Below, piece by piece: positions 53,506 to 62,763 of a stretch of DNA of 64,000 bases. Source of the DNA: Cellulomonas avistercoris (GTDB taxonomy: Bacteria > Actinomycetota > Actinomycetes > Actinomycetales > Cellulomonadaceae); the NCBI RefSeq assembly GCF_014836445.1, contig NZ_JACSQV010000008.1, positions 124,001 through 188,000 on the forward strand, in the 5' to 3' direction. The notes under the pieces were generated by a model. That model searched no databases. It had not been told where the DNA came from and saw only the letters and a program-made list of their open reading frames with translations. A program made the translations under genes and the position numbers. Position 1 is the first letter of the stretch; each line of letters begins with the position of its first letter.

Positions 53506-54861
53506 ATGACATCGATCGCCGGAGCCGCCGACGACCTCGCACCCGCAGCGCTCGCGGGGGTGCGGCTGGCGGTGGCCCTCGGGGCGGTGGTCGTGCTGCC
53601 GCTGGGCCTTCGCCTGGTGGACGCCGCGGGCGCGGTCCGGGTGCCATGGCCGCGGTCGCCCGTCTGGCCCCTCGTCGGCGTGGCCGCGGCGCTCGCGCTG
53701 CTGCTCCCGCGCGGGCCTGCGGCGGTCGCGGCAGCGGCGCCGTTCGCCGCGGCCACCGTCGTGCTGCTCGCCGCCGCCGCGCGCGCCTGGACGGCGCACC
53801 GGGACCGCCGGACGGTCGCGTCCGACGTCGCCGTCACCGTCGGGCTGGGCGTCACGACCGTGGGAGCCCTCGCGCTGGTCGCCGACCGGGCGGGTGCGGC
53901 GGTGCTCGGTTTCGACGGCGACATCCTGCTGCTGACGGTGCCGCACATGCTCTTCGCCGGCTTCGGCGCGTGCCTCGCCGCGGGCCTGGCCGTGCGTGCC
54001 GAGACGGGTGATGGCAGCCGGCTCGCCCGTGCCGGCGCCGCCGGCGTGACGCTCGGTGTGGCAGCCGTGCTCGTCGGCTACCTCGTGTCGCAGGAGGCGG
54101 AGCTCGTCGGGACCGTCGTGCTCACCGCCGGGATCTGGTGCGCCACGGCGGCCGCGTGGCGCGCGGCCCGCTCGGACGGCCGGCGGGGCGGCTCGCGCGC
54201 GGCCGGTGCGTGGGCGGCCGCCGCCGTCGTGGGCAGCGGCGCCGCGATGCTGCTGGCACTGTGGTGGGCGGTCGGCGAGGTGACCGACGTGCCGCACCCG
54301 GACCTGTCGTGGATGGTGGCCACGCACGGCGCGCTCAACGCGCTGGCCGTCGTCCTCGGCTCGCTCGTCGCGCTGCGGACCCGCGCGGGCGTGCCGACCG
54401 GCGACCGCGTGCTGCGCGTCCGCCACCGCGTCGTGCGCGGCGGTGACGACGCCGCCCGCGCGGCGCTCGCGGACGACGTGCGGGCCTGGCGCGTGCACCG
54501 CGCCGCGGGCGTGCGCGTGCGGGCCGACGGTCCCGCGGTCCCCGGCCGGCGCGTCGTGACGCTCCTCGGGGTGGGACCGGTCGCGCTGCGCGCCCCCTGC
54601 CGCGTCGTGTGGGCGGACGACGAGGGCTTCGCGTACGGCACGCTCCCCGGCCACCCGTTCGCGGGTGAGGAGGCGTTCCGCGTGGTGCTCCGCGACGGTG
54701 ACGTGTGGCTCGACGTCGAGGCGTACAGCCGCCCGGCGTGGGGGTGGGTCCGGTGGCTCGGGCCGCTCGTGCCGCTGGGCCAGACGCTCTACGTCCGTAT
54801 GCTCGCCCGCGCAGCCCGTCGGCTGCACCGGGCACGGCAGCGAGGGGTGGGGACGGCATGA
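53506..54861 (+). CDS. YndJ-like membrane protein with DUF1990 domain
   Basis: 451 residues. The first ~300 residues hold about eight hydrophobic segments and the conserved-looking VPHMLFAGFGACLAAGL and VATHGALNALAVVLGS; the last 150 are a soluble DUF1990-like domain (FAYGTLPGHPFAGEEAFRVV). Both halves are known together in YndJ-type proteins; function unknown. Its stop overlaps the CorA-like start (ATGA), so a role linked to ion transport is possible. Confidence 0.78.
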   Translation: MTSIAGAADDLAPAALAGVRLAVALGAVVVLPLGLRLVDAAGAVRVPWPRSPVWPLVGVAAALALLLPRGPAAVAAAAPFAAATVVLLAAAARAWTAHRDRRTVASDVAVTVGLGVTTVGALALVADRAGAAVLGFDGDILLLTVPHMLFAGFGACLAAGLAVRAETGDGSRLARAGAAGVTLGVAAVLVGYLVSQEAELVGTVVLTAGIWCATAAAWRAARSDGRRGGSRAAGAWAAAAVVGSGAAMLLALWWAVGEVTDVPHPDLSWMVATHGALNALAVVLGSLVALRTRAGVPTGDRVLRVRHRVVRGGDDAARAALADDVRAWRVHRAAGVRVRADGPAVPGRRVVTLLGVGPVALRAPCRVVWADDEGFAYGTLPGHPFAGEEAFRVVLRDGDVWLDVEAYSRPAWGWVRWLGPLVPLGQTLYVRMLARAARRLHRARQRGVGTA

Positions 54862-55916
54862 CGCTCGTCGACAACGGGATCTACGTGACGGGTCGCCGGA
54901 CGCTGACCCCGACCACGCTCGACGAGACGTTCGAGCAGCTCCGGGAGCACAACGGGATGGCGTGGATCGGGCTGTACCGGCCCGACGCGGACGAGATCCA
55001 CGCGCTGGCCGCCGAGTTCGACCTGCACCCGCTCGCGGTCGAGGACGCGCTCAAGGGCCACCAGCGCGCCAAGCTCGAGCGCTACGGGGACACGCTGTTC
55101 GTCGTCCTGCGGCCTGCCTGGTACCTCGACGCCGAGGAGCAGGTGGAGTTCGGCGAGGTCCACCTGTTCATCGGGCCGGAGTTCGTCGTGACGGTCCGGC
55201 ACGCGACCAACCCGGACCTCGGCGCCGTGCGCCGCCGGCTCGAGGCCGCCCCCGAGCTCCTCGCGCTCGGGCCCGAGGCGGTCCTGTACGCCGTGTGCGA
55301 CGAGGTCGTCGACGGGTACGCGCCCGTCGTCGCCGGTCTCGAGAACGACATCGACGAGATCCAGGACCAGCTCTTCGGCGGCGACCCCGCGGTGTCCCGG
55401 CGCATCTACGAGCTGCTCCGCGAGGTGATCGCGTTCCAGCGCGCCACCGGCCCGCTGCGCGACATCCTCGACGGGCTGCTGCGCGGCGCCGACAAGTACC
55501 GGGTCGACGTCGAGCTGCAGCGGCGCATGCGCGACGTCCTGGACCACGCGCTGCGCATCAGCGACCGCGCCGACTCCTTCCAGGTGCTGCTCGAGAACGC
55601 CCTGACCGTGCACTCGACGCTCGTCACCCAGGCGCAGAACGAGGAGATGCGGCGCCTGTCCGAGGCGAGCCTGGTGCAGAACGAGGAGACCCGACGCCTG
55701 TCCGAGACCGGCCTGGCGCAGAACGAGGAGGTCAAGAAGATCTCCTCGTGGGCGGCGATCCTCTTCGCCCCCACGCTCGTCGGCACGATCTACGGCATGA
55801 ACTTCACGCACATGCCCGAGCTCGACTGGCGTCTCGGCTACCCCCTGGCCGTCGCCGCCATGGTCGTGATGGGCTTCGGCCTCTACCTCGTCTTCAAGCG
55901 CCGCCGGTGGCTCTGA
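54858..55916 (+). CDS. CorA-family Mg2+/Co2+ transporter with expanded stalk repeat
   Basis: 352 residues. N-terminal cytoplasmic domain, long stalk helix, and two C-terminal TMs with the pore motif YGMNF. Residues 259-294 are three tandem copies of a 14-residue unit (AQNEEMRRLSEASL, VQNEETRRLSETGL, AQNEEVKK) where CorA normally has one QNE...KK segment. 14 residues are four helix turns, so the stalk would be lengthened without changing its face. ATG 54858 overlaps the upstream stop. Confidence 0.92.
   Translation: MTLVDNGIYVTGRRTLTPTTLDETFEQLREHNGMAWIGLYRPDADEIHALAAEFDLHPLAVEDALKGHQRAKLERYGDTLFVVLRPAWYLDAEEQVEFGEVHLFIGPEFVVTVRHATNPDLGAVRRRLEAAPELLALGPEAVLYAVCDEVVDGYAPVVAGLENDIDEIQDQLFGGDPAVSRRIYELLREVIAFQRATGPLRDILDGLLRGADKYRVDVELQRRMRDVLDHALRISDRADSFQVLLENALTVHSTLVTQAQNEEMRRLSEASLVQNEETRRLSETGLAQNEEVKKISSWAAILFAPTLVGTIYGMNFTHMPELDWRLGYPLAVAAMVVMGFGLYLVFKRRRWL
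55632..55739 (+). repeat. 42-nt tandem repeat inside the CorA gene
   Basis: Units at 55632-55673, 55674-55715 and a partial one from 55716. All share GCAGAACGAGGAG; period 42 nt, in frame. Confidence 0.85.
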
Positions 55917-56056
55917 GCACGCGCGCCGTCTCACGCTGCTGACACCACCGGCCCCTCGCGGGTGACGAGGCCAGGATGTCCGTCGTGCCCGTCATGTCCG
56001 TCCTGTCCTTCACGCCCGCCCGGCACCCCGGACCAGGGGCCCACCCGAGGAGAACC

Positions 56057-56680
56057 ATGCGCATCGCCACGTCCACCGCGGCCGCAGGCGCCGCGCTGTC
56101 GCTCGGCCTGCTGCTGAGCGCCTGCAGCGCCGAGCCGGGCGAGGTCGCCCCCGTGACGTCGTCCGCGACGCCCACCGCGAGCCCCGCGGCGTCGCCCACC
56201 GAGGAGCCGGCACCTGCGCCGACGCAGGCGGCCAAGGGTGCGCGCGAGAACCCGGCGGTCCCCGACGTCGACACCGTCACGTTCAGCGAGGCGGGCGCAC
56301 CCGTCTACGAGGTGCTGCTCTCGGCGGCCGACTTCGCCGCCGACGACGTCGTGTCCGGGTACTACGAGTTCAACGAGGCACCGCCGGAGGGTTCGACGTA
56401 CGTCCTGCTGCCTCTCACGGCGACCTACCGCGGCGACGCGACGGGCCAGGCGTGGCTGGACCTGGGGGTCACGTTCGTGGCTGCCGACGGCCGCACGTTC
56501 GAGTCGGCCGACGCGATCGTCCCGGACGACCTCACCGTCACGCCGGAGGTGGCGACCGGCGGCGTCGTGCGGGGCGTCCTGCCGTTCCTCGTCCCGCAGG
56601 ACGCGCTCGCGGGCGGCATGTGGTCCGTCGTGCACGAGTACGCCACGACCGCGGTGCCGGCCTACTGGACGGCGATCTGA
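56057..56680 (+). CDS. Secreted lipoprotein, unknown function
   Basis: 207 residues. Lipobox LLSAC (Cys at about 26), a Thr/Pro/Ala-rich linker, then a beta-rich domain (TYVLLPLTATYRGD, LDLGVTFVAADGRTFE) reminiscent of DUF4352-type Ig-like lipoproteins. Located on the outer face of the membrane. GAGGAGAA precedes ATG 56057. Confidence 0.8.
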   Translation: MRIATSTAAAGAALSLGLLLSACSAEPGEVAPVTSSATPTASPAASPTEEPAPAPTQAAKGARENPAVPDVDTVTFSEAGAPVYEVLLSAADFAADDVVSGYYEFNEAPPEGSTYVLLPLTATYRGDATGQAWLDLGVTFVAADGRTFESADAIVPDDLTVTPEVATGGVVRGVLPFLVPQDALAGGMWSVVHEYATTAVPAYWTAI

Positions 56681-56725
56681 CCCGGCGCCACGAGGGGACC
56701 GGTCGTCGCACGGGAGGCCTCGCCG

Positions 56726-57196
56726 TCAGGCGCCCAGCTCGGCCCAGATCACCTTGACCGTGTCGGTCCGGTACCAGCCCACGTCCCGCGCCAGGCGCCG
56801 CGCGATCTGCAGGCCGTACCCGCCCTCACCGGGCGGACGATCGCCCGCGATGCGCGGCACGCTGCCCAGGTCGTGGTCGGCGACCGTGAGCAGGAAGTGG
56901 TCGCCGTCCTGCAGGAGCTCGACGGTGGTGGGCGGTCGTCCGTGCCGGATCCCGTTGGTCGTGAGCTCGGAGGCGACCAGCACCAGGTCGTGCGCGACGC
57001 TGCCCAGGAGCGCGTCGGCGGACTCCCCGGAGCGGGTGCGGATCTCCTCGCGCAGCTGCTGCCGGAAGCCCACGAGCTCGGCGAGGCTGTCGAGCACCCA
57101 GCGGCGCACCGGTGTGAACCGTGCCGGCGGCCGCGAGGTGGGCAGCCCGCCGTCCGTGCTCGGGCTCTCGCCCGAGGGCGTCGGCGGTGTGCTCAC
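56726..57196 (-). CDS. RsbW-like ATP-binding protein
   Basis: 156 residues. HATPase_c motifs: N box VASELTTNGIRHG, G1 box VADHDLG, G2 box GEGGYGLQIARRLA. Single-domain proteins of this type are anti-sigma-factor kinases or related switch proteins common in actinobacteria; no sigma or antagonist gene is adjacent. Confidence 0.88.
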   Translation of the reverse strand: MSTPPTPSGESPSTDGGLPTSRPPARFTPVRRWVLDSLAELVGFRQQLREEIRTRSGESADALLGSVAHDLVLVASELTTNGIRHGRPPTTVELLQDGDHFLLTVADHDLGSVPRIAGDRPPGEGGYGLQIARRLARDVGWYRTDTVKVIWAELGA

Positions 57197-57329
57197 CCGC
57201 CTGACCGTAGATCAGCGCGGGCCGTTGTGCTCGTCCCGGCGTGCCGGGCAGGGGAGATCCCACCCAGGGCGCCGTCGTGGCGTGCGCGCGGACGCTCCGG
57301 GTGTCGGTGGCGGGTGGGACCGTGGCCGC

Positions 57330-57911
57330 ATGGACACCGACGCCAAGGCCACGCTGCACCGGTACCTGCGCGGCCAGCGTGACGGGCTGGTCGGCAAGCT
57401 CGACGGGCTCGACGAGTACGACGTGCGCCGCCCGCTGACCGGCATGGGGACGAACCTGCTGGGCCTCGTCAAGCACGTCGCGAGCGTCCAGGTCGGCTAC
57501 CTCGGCGAGGTCTTCGGACGTCCGAGCCCGCGTGAGCTGCCCTGGTTCGCCGACGACGCCGAGCCGGACGCCGACCTGTGGGTGCCGGCGGACGAGAGCC
57601 GCGCGTCGGTGCTCGACCTGTGGGAGCACTCGGTGGAGCACTCCGACGCGACGGTCGACGCGCTGAGCCTCGACGCGGTCGGGGAGGTCCCGTGGTGGGG
57701 CGAGCCGCGGGTCACGCTGCACCAGGTGCTCGTGCACCTGCTCGCGGAGGTCGCCCGGCACGCGGGGCACGCCGACGTCCTGCGCGAGCAGCTCGACGGG
57801 CGCGCGGGGCTGGTCGCCGACGACCCGAACGTGTCGAGCCGCAGCCCCGCCGAGTGGGTCGCGCACACAGCGCGCATCGAGCGCGCGGCGCGCGAGGTGT
57901 CGGGCCGCTGA
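57330..57911 (+). CDS. DinB/DUF664-family protein
   Basis: 193 residues. Four-helix pattern with metal-ligand histidines in LVKHVASVQVGYLGE, LWEHSVEHSDAT and LAEVARHAGHADVLRE. In actinobacteria DUF664 members can be mycothiol-dependent detoxifying transferases or hydrolases. GACCGT ends 6 nt before ATG 57330, again leaderless in appearance. Confidence 0.85.
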   Translation: MDTDAKATLHRYLRGQRDGLVGKLDGLDEYDVRRPLTGMGTNLLGLVKHVASVQVGYLGEVFGRPSPRELPWFADDAEPDADLWVPADESRASVLDLWEHSVEHSDATVDALSLDAVGEVPWWGEPRVTLHQVLVHLLAEVARHAGHADVLREQLDGRAGLVADDPNVSSRSPAEWVAHTARIERAAREVSGR

Positions 57912-57950
57912 GCCGGGGCGGACGCCACCGGATCGACCGGCGGGACCTCG

Positions 57951-58247
57951 TCAGTCGACGAGGTCGGCGTACTCCGGGTGCCGCTCGACGTACGCCCGGA
58001 CGAACGGGCACTGCGGGACCACGCGGCGCCCGGCGCCGCGCACGTCGTCGAGGGCGTACCGCACGAGCTGCGAGCCCAGGCCCTTCTCCTGCCGGGACTC
58101 GTCGACGAGGGTGTGCTCGAGCACGACGCGGTCCGCCGCGACGGAGTACCCCAGCTCGCCCACCTCGTCGGGGCCGATCCGCAGGACGTAGCGACGCCTC
58201 GGCTCGTCGTGCTCGACCACCGCGGGTCCGGTCGGCTCCTCGGTCAT
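57951..58247 (-). CDS. Small GNAT-like protein (YjdJ type)
   Basis: 98 residues. GELGYSVAADRVVLEHTLVD, GLGSQLVRYALDDVR and CPFVRAYVERHPEYADLV match the short GNAT family (YjdJ/GTLF1-like), which binds acetyl-CoA. Substrate unknown. GGAGGGGAG precedes ATG 58247. Confidence 0.9.
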   Translation of the reverse strand: MTEEPTGPAVVEHDEPRRRYVLRIGPDEVGELGYSVAADRVVLEHTLVDESRQEKGLGSQLVRYALDDVRGAGRRVVPQCPFVRAYVERHPEYADLVD

Positions 58248-58336
58248 GGTGGCTCCCCTCCACGCGGCGCCCGGCGCGGCAGCCGTCCTGGCGAGCGTAC
58301 TGACGTCACGTCCCGGCGCGACCCGGGCGTCGGCCC

Positions 58337-59461
58337 TCAGGACCCCAGCGCGTCGGCGACCGCGGTGAACGCGGGCTTGACGGCCAGGTCCTCGTCGAGG
58401 ACGGTGGCCGCGCCCTCGCCCGGCGACCAGCCCGGGACCCACGAGTAGCGGTCCGTCACGCCCCACAGCGTGAGGGAGGTGCAGCGCTCGACGGCGACGC
58501 ACGCGTCGACGGCGCGGCCGTAGTACTCGACCTGCTTCTCGACGTCGTCGGGCTCGGCGCGGCCCGCGGCGTCGACGGGGACGCGGACGTCGAGCTCGGT
58601 GATCGCGACCTCCAGGCCCAGGTCGGTGAAGCGCCGGAGGTTGGTCTCGAGGTCGCCCGGGAACGGGTACTGCGTCGACAGGTGGCCCTGGACGCCGAAC
58701 CCGCCGAGCGGCGCACCGGCCGCGAGCAGCTCGGTCGCGAGTGCGAGGTAGGCGTCGGACTTGGCCCCGACGGACTCGACGTTGAAGTCGTTGAGGTACA
58801 GGACGGCGTCCGGGTCGGCCTCGTGCGCCCAGCGCAGCGCGTCGGCGACGATCGCGGTGCCGAAGCGCGCGAGGAACGGGTTCTCCTCGGTGCGCAGCAC
58901 ACCCTTGTCGTCGAAGATCTCGTTGGCGACGTCCCAGTGCACGATCCGGCCCTTGTACCGGCCGACGACCGTGGCGATGTGCTCCTGCAGGAGCGCGCGC
59001 AGCTCGTCGTCCGTGAACGTGCCGCTGGTCAGCCAGCGCGGGTTCTGCGAGTGCCACAGCAAGGTGTGGCCGCGGACCTGCTGACCGTTCTGCTCGGCGA
59101 AGTCGATGACGGCGTCCGCGCCCTCGAACCGGAACTCCTCGCGCGAGGGCCGCAGGAACTCCCACTTGAGCTGGTTCTCGTGGGTCACCGAGGAGAACTG
59201 CTCGGCGATCACGTCGCGGTAGGTCTCGTCCTCGCCGAACGGGTCCGGGTAGCCGGACGCCGCGTGGTGCCCGCCGCCGGCGACCGCGACACCGACCGCC
59301 AGGCCGGGGCGCGTCAGGTCGCGCAGCGCGACCTCGGGTGCGGCGGCGCGGGTGGGGGTCGCCGTGGGGGACGGTTCGGCGGCGGCCGTGCAGCCGCCGA
59401 GGGCGAGCGCGGCGGCGGCGCTCAGCGCGGCCCCGTCCCGGACGAGCCTCGTTGCTCTCAT
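58337..59461 (-). CDS. Lipoprotein GH10 xylanase
   Basis: 374 residues. A lipobox-like ALGGC suggests membrane attachment, unlike the other two xylanases. GH10 barrel with acid/base Glu181 (DVANEIFDD) and nucleophile Glu289 (ITELDVR); SLTLWGVTDRYSWVPGW marks the aglycone side. There is no carbohydrate-binding module. Probably cleaves xylo-oligosaccharides close to uptake systems at the cell surface. Confidence 0.92.
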   Translation of the reverse strand: MRATRLVRDGAALSAAAALALGGCTAAAEPSPTATPTRAAAPEVALRDLTRPGLAVGVAVAGGGHHAASGYPDPFGEDETYRDVIAEQFSSVTHENQLKWEFLRPSREEFRFEGADAVIDFAEQNGQQVRGHTLLWHSQNPRWLTSGTFTDDELRALLQEHIATVVGRYKGRIVHWDVANEIFDDKGVLRTEENPFLARFGTAIVADALRWAHEADPDAVLYLNDFNVESVGAKSDAYLALATELLAAGAPLGGFGVQGHLSTQYPFPGDLETNLRRFTDLGLEVAITELDVRVPVDAAGRAEPDDVEKQVEYYGRAVDACVAVERCTSLTLWGVTDRYSWVPGWSPGEGAATVLDEDLAVKPAFTAVADALGS

Positions 59462-59608
59462 GACGCCGGATGCTACGGGGTCGACGACGCGCGCCGATCC
59501 CGCGGCCGCGCACGAGCGTGCCTCACACCTCACCGCGCGCCGACGTGCGCCGCGGACCCGTCCTTGTCAGGCTCGACGTCACCCCCGCCACCGTCCCGAG
59601 GAGCACCC

Positions 59609-60451
59609 GTGCTGCGAGCAGAGCAGGTCACCGACGCCGTCACCTACCACGGCGAGGGTCCGTGCTGGTCACCGACGTGGGGTGGCCTGCGCTGGGTCGA
59701 CATGCTCGCGGGCGACCTGCTGACCCTGAACGACGACGGCTCGGTGGACCGCCTGCACGTGGGGGACGTCGCGGCGTTCGTGCGGCCGCGCTCGCGGGGC
59801 GGCTACGTGGTCGGGCTCGAGCGTGGCATCGGGCTCGCGGAGTCGCCGGACGGCCTGCCGACGCCGCAGCCGGAGCTGTGGTCGGACACCGGCGTGCGGA
59901 TGAACGAGGCCGGGTGCGACCCGTGGGGGACGCTGTACGTGGGGTCGATGGCGTACGACGCCCGGCCCGGCGGTGCGCGGCTGTACCGGATCACGCCCGG
60001 TGGTGACGTGGAGGTCGTGCTCGACGACGTCACCATCTCCAACGGCCTCGACTTCTCGCCCGACGGCGCGCGCGCCTACTACGACGACACCGCGACGGGC
60101 CGCACCGACGTGTTCGACGTCGTCGACCGGCGCCTGACCAACCGGCGGCCGTTCGTCTCCGGCGCGGACGAGAGCCCCGACGGGCTCACGGTGGACTCGG
60201 CGGGCAACGTGTGGGTCGCGCTCAACGGTGCCGGCCGCGTCCGGTGCGTGTCGCCGGCGGGCGACGTGCTGGTGGAGGTCGAGGTCCCCGTCCGCCTCAC
60301 GACGGCCTGCACGCTGGGCGGCCCGGACCTGCGGGACCTGTACATCTCCACGTCGCGCGAGCACCTGGAGGACCCCGAGCCGGAGGCGGGAGCGCTGTTC
60401 CGGGTGCGCGTCGACGTGCCCGGTCGACCGGTGCTGCCGTTCGGCGGCTGA
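59609..60451 (+). CDS. SMP-30/gluconolactonase-family protein
   Basis: 280 residues. Six-bladed propeller motifs: GEGPCWSPTWGGLRWVDM, RMNEAGCDPWGTLYVGSMAYD, DVTISNGLDFSPDG and ESPDGLTVDSAGNVWVA, with metal ligands Glu, Asn and Asp in place. Sugar-lactone hydrolysis is the usual role. GAGGAG precedes GTG 59609. It lies next to a xylanase, consistent with sugar catabolism. Confidence 0.92.
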   Translation: MLRAEQVTDAVTYHGEGPCWSPTWGGLRWVDMLAGDLLTLNDDGSVDRLHVGDVAAFVRPRSRGGYVVGLERGIGLAESPDGLPTPQPELWSDTGVRMNEAGCDPWGTLYVGSMAYDARPGGARLYRITPGGDVEVVLDDVTISNGLDFSPDGARAYYDDTATGRTDVFDVVDRRLTNRRPFVSGADESPDGLTVDSAGNVWVALNGAGRVRCVSPAGDVLVEVEVPVRLTTACTLGGPDLRDLYISTSREHLEDPEPEAGALFRVRVDVPGRPVLPFGG

Positions 60452-60518
60452 GCGGACGGCGGTCCCGGGCCGGCGCGGGCTCCGGGACGTCGACGTCGTG
60501 TGACGGGCTCGAGAAGAG

Positions 60519-60831
60519 TTGCCTCAGGCATTGACACCTGTCAGTGACCCCCTCCCCAGGATGCTCCCGGTTCGTCGCACCGGGGGCTCCCACCGCGACC
60601 ATGAGTCGCAGGGGGCGCTCGTGCACCACCGGATCCGTCATGCCCACGTCCGTCGCGGCCTGCTGAGCGCGGTCTCCGCGCTCGTCGTCGCCGGCCCGGG
60701 GTCTCCTCGGGGTGGACGTCGACGTCGGCGTTCTTCAAGGGGGAGGGGGGGGATCGTCAACATCGGGCTCGGCCGCGGCGGGGCCCTGGACACGTTCAAC
60801 GACTCGATCATCAGTTGGAGGGCTGTGCCGT
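60519..60831 (+). pseudogene. Frameshifted remnant of a secreted-protein N-terminus
   Basis: In one frame a signal-peptide-like stretch (HHRIRHAHVRRGLLSAVSAL, then VVAGPG) and, further on, GIVNIGLGRGGALDTFND are readable; between them a different frame gives the more protein-like SGWTSTSAFFKGEG. A G-rich homopolymer (near 60740-60757) probably caused one shift. The 381-nt gap 60452-60832 holds nothing else. Confidence 0.4.
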
Positions 60832-60832
60832 G

Positions 60833-61333
60833 ATGAGTCCGGACGAGCGGTCGCTCGTGCTGGCCATGGTCGTGGTGCCCGGCCGCGAAGCGATCTCCGC
60901 AGAGGACTTCCTTCACCGCTTCGGTGCGTCGGACGGCGAGAAGCTGGGCCTCGGACTCCTGCACGACGCGGTCGATCGTCGAGACCCCGTCGATGTCGAG
61001 CTCGCGCTCGTGGTGTGCTTCAGGTTCGGGTTCTCGGACGCCCACCTCGCGCCGCTTCGTTCTCTGGCCTTCGCCGACTGGCACCAGAGGCACGAGGACG
61101 TGGCGACAGCCCTGGGACGGGTCGGGTCGCCCGGTGCGGTCGGGGCGTTGGCTCATCTGGCCGAGTGGGTGCCGAGCTATCTCGACTACGACGACGCTCG
61201 GGCCCTGGCGACGAAGGCGGTCTGGGCGCTCGGCTCGATCTACGACCCTGCTGCGCGCCGCGTGTTGGAGTCGTTGTCCCGCGCCGACGACGGCATCGTC
61301 GCGCGAACGGCGCGAGCTCAGCTCGAGCGGTGA
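60833..61333 (+). CDS. HEAT-repeat-like protein
   Basis: 166 residues, all helical: ALATKAVWALGSIYDPAARR and HEDVATALGRVGSPGAVGAL resemble HEAT/armadillo-type repeats. No TM or signal. TTGGAGGG precedes ATG 60833. A decayed copy lies at 63393. Duplicated HEAT-like genes in small accessory patches are often immunity proteins, but no toxin is seen here. Confidence 0.6.
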   Translation: MSPDERSLVLAMVVVPGREAISAEDFLHRFGASDGEKLGLGLLHDAVDRRDPVDVELALVVCFRFGFSDAHLAPLRSLAFADWHQRHEDVATALGRVGSPGAVGALAHLAEWVPSYLDYDDARALATKAVWALGSIYDPAARRVLESLSRADDGIVARTARAQLER

Positions 61334-61345
61334 GACCCCCGGGCG

Positions 61346-61957
61346 TCAGGTCGCACCGATGACCTGCGCGAGATCGCCGGCGAGCGGGTACGGACGCTCG
61401 TCCGGCAGCTGCTCGACAGCGGCGTCCCGGCGACCGCTGACGACCAGCTCGTGCACCTGACGGACGTGCTCGGTGATGTCGGTGATCTGCACGGTCCAGT
61501 CCTGGGCGAACAGGCGGGCGGCCTCACCCGCCAGGCCGATCTGGATAGCTCGCCATGGCAGGGGTCCGAGCGTGATGTCACGCTCCGGGTCCCACTGGAC
61601 GCGGACCGGGCTGGCCTCCTTGCGCCGGCTCCACGTCTCCCGGTCGGCGTAGGCGTCCGGGTCGAAGTGACTGAGGCAGGCCATTGCCAGGGCGTCCTCG
61701 AACCCGGCGCGGCTCATCCGGATGGCGAGCACGTGTTCCTGGCCGGGCTTGGTGGCCCATCCCGACCGGTACATCATCCACAGGAACGACGGCTTGACCC
61801 ATGTCATCCGGTTCAGGCTGAAAGGCGTTCCGAGAAGTGAGCCGCTTGCTGCCGCGGGGACGGCGATCGCAGCGGAGTATGCCTGGTAGACGGTGATCGT
61901 CTCGCCGTCGAAGACCGCACGGATCTGTCGCTCAGGGGGACGTGCGGTGCTTGTCAC
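61346..61957 (-). CDS. DUF4291-family protein
   Basis: 203 residues. Start QIRAVFDGETITVYQAYSAAIA and the strongly conserved MTWVKPSFLWMMYRSGWATK and SPVRVQWDPERD identify DUF4291, function unknown. GGAG lies close to GTG 61957. Convergent to the HEAT-like gene, which ends 13 nt before its stop. Confidence 0.9.
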   Translation of the reverse strand: MTSTARPPERQIRAVFDGETITVYQAYSAAIAVPAAASGSLLGTPFSLNRMTWVKPSFLWMMYRSGWATKPGQEHVLAIRMSRAGFEDALAMACLSHFDPDAYADRETWSRRKEASPVRVQWDPERDITLGPLPWRAIQIGLAGEAARLFAQDWTVQITDITEHVRQVHELVVSGRRDAAVEQLPDERPYPLAGDLAQVIGAT

Positions 61958-62177
61958 CGAATCTCCATCTGTACCGCGCTGGATGCGGCCAGGCTCGCGT
62001 CCGCCAGAGTGTACCGACGGGCGGTCCACAGCACCTGGCTCGGATCGCGGCAGAGGTCGGGTGCGACACCCTGCGACAGAGGCCCTGACCGGCTCACCCA
62101 TGATGGATGTCCGGTCCGCACCTTCGGTACCGTTCGTCCACGTCCGCCCGGGCGTGGCGCAGCGACGGAGGGCGAGC

Positions 62178-62675
62178 ATGGGTGAGACCGGAATCGCCGC
62201 AGGACCCGAGGGCCGCCGGCCGTGGCTGCCGCCGCGCTGGTTCGTCCGCATCGCGTGGGTGGTGCACCGGGGGATCCACCGGGTGTCACGTGGCCGGCTG
62301 GGGCTCTGGCCGCCGCGTGAGGACCGCTTCGGCACGATGGTGCTGCACACCGTGGGCCGTCGCACGGGGCACCCGTACCGGGCGATCGTCGCCTACGCCC
62401 TCGACGGGCCGGACGTCGTCACCGTCGCCATGAACGGCTGGGGCGAGGGGCACCCCGCGTGGTGGCTCAACCTGCAGGCGCACCCCGAGACGACCGTCGA
62501 GCTGCCCGACGGGCCGCGCACGGTGCGGGCGCGCGCCGCGACGGGTGACGAGCGCAACCGGCTGTGGCGGACGTGGCTGCGCTTCGACCCGCAGTTCGAC
62601 GCCCACGCCGCGCACCGACGGACCGAGACGGTCGTCGTCGTGCTCGAACCCGCCGTGCCGGCGCCGGGGGCGTAG
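62178..62675 (+). CDS. Deazaflavin (F420)-dependent nitroreductase-family protein
   Basis: 165 residues. TVGRRTGHPYRAIVAYALDG and GHPAWWLNLQAHPETTVEL are the Ddn-family hallmarks. These small enzymes use reduced F420 to reduce quinones, aflatoxins or nitroimidazoles. Together with the F420-reductase-like gene at 38165 it suggests this organism uses F420. GGAGGGCG precedes ATG 62178. Confidence 0.92.
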   Translation: MGETGIAAGPEGRRPWLPPRWFVRIAWVVHRGIHRVSRGRLGLWPPREDRFGTMVLHTVGRRTGHPYRAIVAYALDGPDVVTVAMNGWGEGHPAWWLNLQAHPETTVELPDGPRTVRARAATGDERNRLWRTWLRFDPQFDAHAAHRRTETVVVVLEPAVPAPGA

Positions 62676-62763
62676 GGGCGGGCAAGGCAGGTGACGCGGC
62701 CGCCGCGGTGTCGCCCATGAGGGCACGACGCTGACGGGCCCGAGATCGGCGAGGTGGTGACGC

